Positions 1 through 4,479 of a DNA stretch of 6,052 nt are shown here, piece by piece; position 1 is the first letter of the stretch, and each line of letters opens with the position of its first letter. Where the stretch lies: assembly GCA_024648655.1 (NCBI GenBank), contig JAGGDZ010000144.1, positions 1 through 6,052 on the forward strand, in the 5' to 3' direction. The notes beneath the pieces are model-generated. The model was given only the letters and a program-made list of their open reading frames with translations, had not been told where the DNA came from and ran no database searches. Made by a program: the position numbers and the translations under genes. The DNA comes from Chloroflexota bacterium (GTDB lineage: Bacteria > Chloroflexota > Dehalococcoidia > Lucifugimonadales > JADFKI01).

Positions 1-2
1 GA

Positions 3-338
3 GACTGCGATTTCCTGCCGGGAGTGTTACAGGGTGAAGTTGCTCAAACCGAAGCTGGAAACCTTCCCATCGTCTGTAGCAGTGGCGCCGCAGCCGACGG
101 GACCGAGCTTATGCTGATGGTGCGACCACAGGACATGCTAGTGAAGCCGAGCGCAACAGGAGACTGCATCGTAGTTGCGATGGAGTACCGTGGTGGTGAA
201 ACTATACTGACTGTGCGAATGCCATCAGGTGGGACGCTGCGCTGCCGACAAGTCGGCTTTTCTGACCTCACGAGGGGCACACATGTAACACTCACGCCCC
301 GCGATTCAACGCCCTTCCTTGCCTTCATCGACTCTTAA
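3..338 (+). CDS. ABC transporter ATP-binding protein, C-terminal fragment (TOBE-like domain)
   Basis: The reading frame is open from the left edge of the window to a TAA at 336-338, so the true start and the nucleotide-binding domain (Walker A, signature, Walker B) lie outside. The visible 111 residues begin with a DFLPG motif, which resembles the FLPG segment just after the ATPase core in the FbpC/PotA/MalK-type importer ATPases. About 35 residues later comes LMVRPQDM, matching the 'RPEd' strand of the C-terminal TOBE (OB-fold) regulatory domain. A 'YRGGETILTVRMPSGGTL' stretch follows and fits the second half of the same domain, with the usual run of short beta strands. Proteins of this class energise uptake of ferric iron, polyamine, thiamine or sugars at the inner face of the membrane; the substrate cannot be read from this fragment. 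A GTG at 24-26 could be taken as a start, but the frame and homology run through it. The gene converges with the minus-strand cluster. Confidence 0.72.
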   Translation, partial: DCDFLPGVLQGEVAQTEAGNLPIVCSSGAAADGTELMLMVRPQDMLVKPSATGDCIVVAMEYRGGETILTVRMPSGGTLRCRQVGFSDLTRGTHVTLTPRDSTPFLAFIDS

Positions 339-342
339 TCTC

Positions 343-421
343 AACTTACCCGCCTCTGTGTGCGACCGCAACCTCCACACAGAATGGTCAAGCCAACTTC
401 ACGAATCCTTGAAGGTAAGTT
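343..421. repeat. Nested inverted repeats downstream of the ABC ATPase gene
   Basis: An outer pair, AACTTACC (343-350) and GGTAAGTT (414-421), encloses an inner pair, TCTGTGTG (355-362) and CACACAGA (376-383). Both pairs are perfect over 8 bp; the inner loop is 13 nt. The inner stem begins 17 nt after the stop codon and could act as a 3'-end stem-loop for the transporter transcript. No T-run follows it, so it is not a canonical intrinsic terminator. The arms are directly visible; the function is inferred. Confidence 0.4.
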
Positions 422-518
422 AATCGCAAGAGTCCTGCTGCAATTCTTCAATCGTAATTCTTGTGAAACATGCCCCTGAAAAGGCAGGGAGCAAGGATCC
501 AGCCACTCCTAATCCCCT

Positions 519-536
519 TTCCTACCTAGGCAGGAA
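519..536. repeat. 18-bp near-palindrome
   Basis: TTCCTACCTAGGCAGGAA is palindromic except for one pair of positions (A524 against C531). Read on the minus strand, that pair becomes a G-U wobble, so minus-strand RNA could fold a 7-bp stem on a CUAG loop. The adjoining GGAATCCAG, with the hairpin in front, resembles the short hairpin-plus-GGAATCCAG units I recall as dispersed in many environmental genomes. That resemblance is from memory and needs a genome-wide search. Confidence 0.35.
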
Positions 537-618
537 TCCAGAAGCCGCAGGTGTTAGCGCCGAGATTAAAATGATCCATTAACTTGTCGTTGTGCAGCGA
601 TAATGTACGGCTAAGTGT

Positions 619-864
619 TCAATGATTCCGTCCGTTCGTGTAGTTCGCCACAATAACAGATTGTCGTACTCGAGGAGTCACAATAGCACCCACCATCCAC
701 GGACTCTCCGCCACCAGGTATTTCTTGACGGTGTTCCTGCTTATGCCCAAGTTCTTTGCGATTGCGCGGTTGGATGTGCTTTGCAGCTTGGCTCGATGGA
801 TAGCCTTCCACCAAGCACTCTGCCGCTTGTTGGGCTTCCTGCACAGTAGTTGACTGGGGAGTGT
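619..864 (-). pseudogene. Truncated IS21-type transposase N-terminus (helix-turn-helix remnant)
   Basis: Read on the minus strand, this frame is open for 81 codons between a TGA at 865-867 and a TGA at 619-621, but it contains no ATG or GTG in a sensible position. It encodes a basic lead (RKPNKRQSAWWKAIHRAK), then NRAIAKNLGISRNTVKKYL at residues 32-50 (715-771). That is a close match to the resolvase/IS21 IstA-type helix-turn-helix pattern R-x-I-A-x-x-L-G-I-S-R-N-T-V-x-x-Y-L, and is followed by the AESP that often ends this domain. The rest of a transposase, with its DDE catalytic core, is absent: after about 30 further residues the frame stops, and no DDE-like segment is seen in any frame downstream. 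Loss of the start, an in-frame stop just upstream and the missing catalytic domain make it a dead fragment. A small stand-alone DNA-binding protein using an unusual start is a less likely alternative. Confidence 0.6.
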
Positions 865-1011
865 TCAGTTACATCGGGTAGGATGGTCGAACGCGACGGA
901 TGTGAGGCGCGTTCGTGATGGTGGAGATACGGAGCGGCGAGAAGCGACTTGCGGTACATCCCAGACCACATCTATCACCTGCACTTTTTCAATTTCCACA
1001 ACTTCTGACAT
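865..1011 (-). CDS. Doubtful 48-residue hypothetical protein
   Basis: An ATG at 1009-1011 opens a 48-codon frame ending at the TGA at 865-867. The product begins MSEVVEIEKVQVIDVVWDVP, a plausible strand-rich start, but its second half is rich in Ser, Arg and Pro and looks like non-coding translation. GGAG lies 3 nt before the ATG, which is closer than a normal ribosome binding site. The frame could be extended to an ATG at 1051-1053. It is in the same frame as the transposase-like remnant, separated from it only by the TGA, so it may be decayed upstream sequence of the same mobile element or chance. I recognise no family. Confidence 0.15.
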   Translation of the reverse strand: MSEVVEIEKVQVIDVVWDVPQVASRRSVSPPSRTRLTSVAFDHPTRCN

Positions 1012-1032
1012 TAACTCCCGATGTGAGGCGCG
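899..1032. repeat. Pair of 13-bp direct repeats
   Basis: GATGTGAGGCGCG occurs at 899-911 and again at 1020-1032, 121 bases apart. Both copies lie in the gap between the Nudix gene and the transposase-like remnant. They may be traces of insertion or excision, or a duplicated protein-binding site. The repeat itself is directly visible. Confidence 0.45.
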
Positions 1033-1091
1033 CATCGGCCTACACAGTTCCACTTTATGTCATAAGTAAGACGAATTGGTATAACGTAAGT

Positions 1092-1625
1092 CTATGCCTC
1101 GAATATGCAGGTCGCCATTAGTAGAACCGCTATGCTCTTGGCGTCTTGGATTTCGCCTAGGCGTATGAGCTGGGGTATGCGCGACAGCGGGATTTTTTCG
1201 ACCTGTATGTCTTCGTCGTCGTCTGCCTGAAGTCTGCGAGGAACGAGGTCTTTGGCAAGGTAGGCGTACATAAACTCGGTGCAGAAGCCGGGAGAAGACC
1301 AGAAACCACCGAGGATTCGGAGGTTGCGAGATGCGAAACCTATCTCCTCCGATAGTTCGCGCTGGGCGCAGTCGTCGGGGTCTTCGCCTTCTTCTACAAT
1401 GCCTGCCGGGCATTCAAGCAGCATCTGCTTGGCGGCGTAGCGGTACTGGCGCACAAGGTGGACGTCGCCTTTGTCGTCGATGGGGCAGATTACGACTGCG
1501 TTGGCGTGGTCAACGACTTCGCGTACGGACGTGTTCCCGTTGCGCATAAGGATGTCGTCAACGCGGACGTTAATTATTCTGCCGTCGTATATTTCGCGTG
1601 AGGCTATCTGCTCTTCTGGCTGCAT
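1092..1625 (-). CDS. nudF: Nudix hydrolase, probable ADP-ribose pyrophosphatase
   Basis: This 177-residue protein carries a perfect Nudix box, G-x5-E-x7-R-E-U-x-E-E-x-G-U, at residues 75-97: G75, E81, R89, E90, E93, E94, G96. These residues coordinate the divalent metal that activates water for pyrophosphate hydrolysis. Before the box is LLECPAG (69-75), and a proline (P112, in SSPGF) lies 16 residues after the last glycine of the box. Both features are typical of the ADP-ribose pyrophosphatase branch, as are the YDGRI start and the length. The likely reaction is ADP-ribose to AMP plus ribose 5-phosphate in the cytoplasm, removing a reactive product of NAD breakdown. The ATG at 1623-1625 fits the family start. 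A purine-rich AGAAAGG (1637-1643) sits 11 nt before it, which is rather far for a ribosome binding site. The gene lies downstream of nadK on the same strand. Another nucleoside-diphosphate substrate cannot be excluded. Confidence 0.88.
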   Translation of the reverse strand: MQPEEQIASREIYDGRIINVRVDDILMRNGNTSVREVVDHANAVVICPIDDKGDVHLVRQYRYAAKQMLLECPAGIVEEGEDPDDCAQRELSEEIGFASRNLRILGGFWSSPGFCTEFMYAYLAKDLVPRRLQADDDEDIQVEKIPLSRIPQLIRLGEIQDAKSIAVLLMATCIFEA

Positions 1626-1653
1626 TTCTTGATCGGCCTTTCTGATATGTCTT

Positions 1654-1680
1654 GCCCTTCGACAGGCTCAGGGCGAACGG
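1654..1680. repeat. Dispersed hairpin repeat (CCCTTCGACAGG type)
   Basis: The segment starts GCCCTTCGACAGG and ends GGGCGAACGG. It can form a stem of GCCCT (1654-1658) with AGGGC (1670-1674), or alternatively TTCG (1658-1661) with CGAA (1674-1677). I recall near-identical sequences scattered between genes in many environmental bacterial genomes, including Chloroflexota; this is recall, not a search result. It sits in the nadK-Nudix gap, directly beside the TAACAGGA repeat. It would be transcribed in any nadK-Nudix message and could form a weak intercistronic stem-loop. Confidence 0.6.
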
Positions 1681-1689
1681 AATCCGGGC

Positions 1690-1716
1690 TAACAGGATGT
1701 ACAAGATAGATAAAAT
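1690..1716. repeat. TAACAGGA-type degenerate short-period repeat, copy 1
   Basis: The 27-base unit begins TAACAGGATGTACAAGATAG and continues GATAAAAT-like. It is built from imperfect units of about 9-10 bases (AGGAT, AGAT, GATAAAA). It aligns without gaps to positions 4439-4465, with 19 of 27 identical bases, and both copies are preceded by CCGG a few bases upstream. It lies in the gap between nadK and the Nudix gene. Confidence 0.5.
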
Positions 1717-1791
1717 TTCTTCACCTCTATTCTAACCCCTACCTTCGCAGCGGACAGGTTCTTCCTCGTCAAGAAGAAAGGGGTTTTCAGA

Positions 1792-2661
1792 TCAAGTAGT
1801 GTCCGAAGGGTTGTAGGTGGGGGTGTCCATTCCGAGGGTTCGGCGTGTGAGCGCGGCGTAGAACGCGGTGGGCGCGTGGCGGCGGAGGAAGCGGGTAACA
1901 TATTGGCTTCGGCGTATGGACACGCGGTCGTCGCCGCGGAGGAGAGTGTCCCTGAAGCCGTCAACGCTGAGCAAGGCTTCGTGCTTATCGCTTGCCTGAA
2001 GTTCAAGCTCGGTGTAGTCGGGGAGAATGAGGCCGCTGCGAAGGCCGGTGTGGGCGGCTACCGGCTGGATGAGCATCGCCTTAGTCTCCGGGTACATGAT
2101 AGGGCCGCCTGCGGACAGCGCGTAGCCTGTGCTTCCGGTGGCGGTGGAGACGATTACGGCATCTGCACGGTAGTTCGTCAGAATGACGCCGTCTATAGTA
2201 GCTACGATGTCGAGCAATCTTGCGGAGCCACCTCTGCCGACTACGACATCGTTGAGCGCGTGAAGTGTGAGGTATGGCTCTTGCTCATCCTCCCGCGCTA
2301 CGCTGACTTCCAGCATCATGCGCTCTTCTACGCGGGCGCTGCCGTTGAGGTAGGCGGGAAGCTCTTCTATGACTTCGTGAACCTGCAATTCCGCCATGAA
2401 GCCGACTCTGCCCATGTTTATGCCGACGAGAGGGACGCCGAATTCGGCGATTGAGCGTACTACGCGCAGGATCGTGCCGTCGCCTCCGGCAATGACGATG
2501 AAGCGCGTGTCATTAAGGGCGGGGCGCATGTCGTCGAGGTTTTCGGCTGCGCTCAACCAGCAGTCTTCGCCGAGGTCAGTTGAGCGTATGACGGCTTCGG
2601 TCATTTGGAGGGCTGTTGGGTGCTGCGCGTTATACACGAAGCCGATGTGAGAGGGTGTCAT
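1792..2661 (-). CDS. nadK: NAD kinase
   Basis: This 289-residue protein phosphorylates the 2'-hydroxyl of NAD to give NADP, the only de novo route to NADP, in the cytoplasm. The diagnostic motifs are all present in order: GGDGT at residues 59-63, with the catalytic Asp61; GINMGRVGFMAEL at 80-92; LND at 136-138, where the family has its conserved N-E/D; and a segment at 164-188 containing STATGSTGY and SAGGPI, which forms the nucleotide-binding loop. The length matches bacterial NadK proteins (about 290 residues), so the gene appears complete. The ATG at 2659-2661 gives the usual short lead before the first strand (HIGFVYN). No Shine-Dalgarno sequence is visible upstream of it (CGCAAATCAA before the ATG), so translation may be weak or the start slightly misplaced. 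It follows nuoN on the same strand after a 234-base gap, suggesting its own promoter. The polyphosphate- or ATP-dependence of the enzyme cannot be read from the sequence. Confidence 0.95.
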   Translation of the reverse strand: MTPSHIGFVYNAQHPTALQMTEAVIRSTDLGEDCWLSAAENLDDMRPALNDTRFIVIAGGDGTILRVVRSIAEFGVPLVGINMGRVGFMAELQVHEVIEELPAYLNGSARVEERMMLEVSVAREDEQEPYLTLHALNDVVVGRGGSARLLDIVATIDGVILTNYRADAVIVSTATGSTGYALSAGGPIMYPETKAMLIQPVAAHTGLRSGLILPDYTELELQASDKHEALLSVDGFRDTLLRGDDRVSIRRSQYVTRFLRRHAPTAFYAALTRRTLGMDTPTYNPSDTT

Positions 2662-2895
2662 TTGATTTGCGGCTTACGCTTGCGGTTGTTTCGTTAGTTG
2701 ATGCGCGCTTTTCAATGCGGTGGCGCACGCCGGCGGATATGTTTCATCTTGCATGAGTAGAGCCGCTCGATATGGTTGCCAATTATGGGTTCTATTCATA
2801 ATGAAACGCGGCTCATTGCGGTACTTCTGAAAGGCGAACAGTCCTCAGAGTCCCGCGGTCAGTATATCAGAGGGCGTGTGCCGCAACCACAGGAA
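2662..2895. other. Gap between nuoN and nadK
   Basis: No gene is supported here. The gap is long compared with the other spaces in the cluster, which argues that nadK is not simply read through from nuoN. It contains a possible promoter (2861-2869), a 7-bp inverted repeat (GAGCCGC at 2760-2766, GCGGCTC at 2808-2814) enclosing an AT-rich core, and TTCATAATGAA inside that core, an 11-base palindrome with a central A. No GC-rich stem followed by a T-run was found after the nuoN stop. Confidence 0.5.
2861..2869 (-). promoter_or_regulatory. Possible extended -10 promoter for nadK
   Basis: On the minus strand the bases read TGATATACT. This combines the TGn extension with TATACT, which matches the sigma-70 -10 consensus TATAAT at five of six positions. 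The -35 region is poor: TTGCGG lies only 14 nt upstream. If used, transcription would start near 2855 and give a 5' leader of about 190 nt before nadK. The position, just past the nuoN stop and upstream of nadK, fits. A chance match is quite possible. Confidence 0.25.
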
Positions 2896-4392
2896 TCACG
2901 ACAGGAGAACGCCTGCGGCGGCGCGGGCGAAGTTGAGGAGTGGTGTGGGATATATGCCGAATATGAGGGTTCCGATGAAGCCTATTGCGACCGCGAACTG
3001 CATCGGCAGGGCGAAGGATACCGGTTCTTCCGAAGTCGGGTCGGAGAGGAACATCGCCTTGACAACGCGGAGGTAGTAGTACGCTGAGATGACGCTGTTG
3101 ACTACACCGATGACAACGAGCCATTCGAGGTTTGCCTCGACAGCTGCGCCGAAGAGATAGATTTTCGCCCAGAAGCCTACGGCAGGCGGAATGCCCGTTA
3201 GTGAAATCATGGATAGAGTGAGTACGGCGGCGAGGATGGGAGCGCGGCGCGCCATTCCCGCGTAGTCGTCGATTTGGTCGCTGTTGATGCGGTTGGATAT
3301 AGCGATAATTGCGGAGAAGGCTGCAAGATTGGTTGCTGCGAATCCGCCGAGGTAGAAGAGCACGCCTGCCGGGCCTATGCTGCTTTCGGCCCCGGGTGTG
3401 CGGGCTGCGACGGCCGCTAGTCCGACCAGGATGTAGCCGGCGTGGGCAACGGTGCTATAGCCCATCATGCGCTTGATGTTATTCTGGCGGATGGCTACAA
3501 GGTTGCCGATTGACATTGACAGGGCGCTCAAAATGGCGAATGTCGCGCTCCAGTCGAGGCTAAGGGTGTCGGCGGGGAATGCGATGTAGAAGACTCGGAG
3601 GATGACTGCGAAGCCTGCCGCCTTGCTTGCGACGGATAGGAACTGCGTAACCGGAGTGGGCGAACCCTCGTACACGTCAGGCGCCCACATCTGGAATGGG
3701 ACGCTGGCAACCTTGAAGCCGAAGCCGGCAATCATTAGGACGATGCCGAAAAGCAAGGCGTTGCTGCCGAAGGGAGTACCACCGATGAGGTCGATGCTGC
3801 CAATCTGCTGGGCAATTTGGGGCAAGGAGGTGGTGCCGGTGAAGCCGTACACGATGACCATGCCGTAGAGCAGGATGGCGGAGCTGATGGCGCTGAGGAT
3901 GAGGAACTTCATGCCGGACTCGGTCGAGCGTGTGTCACGCATAAATGCTGCCAGCGCCGCAATCGGCAGGGCGGTGAGTTCAAGTGAAATGTAGATGGTG
4001 ATTAGCTCGGTTGTAGATGCCAGGAGCATCATACCGGTAGTGGCGAATAGCAACAGGGCGTAGTATTCGGCTTGAAAGCGAGCGAACTTCTGCACATAGT
4101 CGGTGGATGAGAGGATAACCACGCCCGCCGCCGCGATGAGCAGGAACTTGAAGAAAAGGCTGAACTTGTCAACGACGAGGGTGTTGAACATGCCGTGCAT
4201 CTGCATCGACTCGGCGGACGAGAGGTCGAACCAGAGCATCAGGCTGAAAATCAGAGGAACGGCGAGTCCGAGTACTGCCAGAATTGGCAGCACCGTCTTG
4301 TTTCTGACGACCAGGTCCACTAGCACCAAGACGGCTGCGAGTGCGGCGAGACTTATCTCGGGTGCTAACAAGTATAGGTCATGAACTGACAT
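2896..4392 (-). CDS. nuoN: NADH-quinone oxidoreductase subunit N
   Basis: This 498-residue, very hydrophobic protein is one of the three antiporter-like proton-pumping subunits in the membrane arm of respiratory complex I. It shows the conserved charged residues of the family: Glu138 in the SLEL segment of the fifth-helix region; Lys227 in GFKVASVPFQMWAPD; Lys257 in the SKAAGF segment; a histidine (His317) in YSTVAHAGYIL; and Lys410 in GFWAKIYLF. The segment APDVYEGSPTPVTQFLS (237-253) is typical of NuoN rather than NuoM or NuoL. The length matches the family, whose members have about 14 membrane helices. The ATG at 4390-4392 is supported by GGAG (4399-4402) six bases upstream. It lies 87 bases after nuoM, consistent with co-transcription as the last gene of a nuo operon. 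Mrp-type antiporter or hydrogenase subunits are excluded by the closer NuoN motifs and the context. Confidence 0.95.
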   Translation of the reverse strand: MSVHDLYLLAPEISLAALAAVLVLVDLVVRNKTVLPILAVLGLAVPLIFSLMLWFDLSSAESMQMHGMFNTLVVDKFSLFFKFLLIAAAGVVILSSTDYVQKFARFQAEYYALLLFATTGMMLLASTTELITIYISLELTALPIAALAAFMRDTRSTESGMKFLILSAISSAILLYGMVIVYGFTGTTSLPQIAQQIGSIDLIGGTPFGSNALLFGIVLMIAGFGFKVASVPFQMWAPDVYEGSPTPVTQFLSVASKAAGFAVILRVFYIAFPADTLSLDWSATFAILSALSMSIGNLVAIRQNNIKRMMGYSTVAHAGYILVGLAAVAARTPGAESSIGPAGVLFYLGGFAATNLAAFSAIIAISNRINSDQIDDYAGMARRAPILAAVLTLSMISLTGIPPAVGFWAKIYLFGAAVEANLEWLVVIGVVNSVISAYYYLRVVKAMFLSDPTSEEPVSFALPMQFAVAIGFIGTLIFGIYPTPLLNFARAAAGVLLS

Positions 4393-4398
4393 CCGGCT

Positions 4399-4402
4399 CT
4401 CC
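4399..4402 (-). promoter_or_regulatory. Ribosome binding site of nuoN
   Basis: GGAG on the minus strand lies six bases before the ATG at 4390-4392, good Shine-Dalgarno spacing. It supports the chosen NuoN start. Confidence 0.6.
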
Positions 4403-4438
4403 GCTGTCTATGTATTCTGTTCCACCCCGCCCCGGAAT

Positions 4439-4465
4439 TAACAGGAGCTATAGGACGGATAGGAT
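4439..4465. repeat. TAACAGGA-type degenerate short-period repeat, copy 2
   Basis: The 27-base segment begins TAACAGGAGCTATAGGACGG and ends ATAGGAT. Imperfect units (AGGAG, TAGGAC, TAGGAT) recur about every 8-10 bases. It matches copy 1 (1690-1716) at 19 of 27 positions without gaps and lies in the nuoM-nuoN gap, upstream of the nuoN ribosome binding site. Confidence 0.5.
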
Positions 4466-4479
4466 TGGGTTTGTCAGGT

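Larger units (their letters stand above)
339..618. other. Non-coding stretch with inverted repeats
   Basis: No credible gene is visible on either strand. The stretch starts right after the stop of the ABC ATPase gene and ends at the stop of the transposase-like remnant. It holds two nested inverted repeats at 343-421, a weak 5-bp stem (CCCTG at 474-478, CAGGG at 485-489) and an 18-base near-palindrome at 519-536. A loosely repeated phrase occurs twice: GCAAGGATCCAG near 491-502 and GCAGGAATCCAG near 530-541, matching at 10 of 12 bases. I saw no tRNA-like T-arm or other RNA gene. The region is probably decayed intergenic DNA between two convergent transcription units. Confidence 0.6.

Noticed and set aside
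622..849. A 75-codon plus-strand frame and a 77-codon minus-strand frame (611-844) over the transposase remnant
   Set aside because: Both are alternative frames of the same DNA; only the start-less minus-strand frame at 619-864 encodes a recognisable helix-turn-helix.
339..1091. CRISPR array, tRNA or riboswitch in the convergent gap
   Set aside because: There are no regularly spaced repeats, no tRNA T-arm or acceptor pairing, and no recognisable riboswitch core on either strand.
1759..1778. TTCTTC/GAAGAA inverted repeat after nadK as a terminator
   Set aside because: The stem is only six mostly A-T pairs with an eight-base loop and no T-run on the minus strand.
1876..2454. A 192-codon open frame on the plus strand opposite nadK
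   Set aside because: It lies wholly inside nadK, whose motifs are unambiguous; the antisense product shows no recognisable domain.
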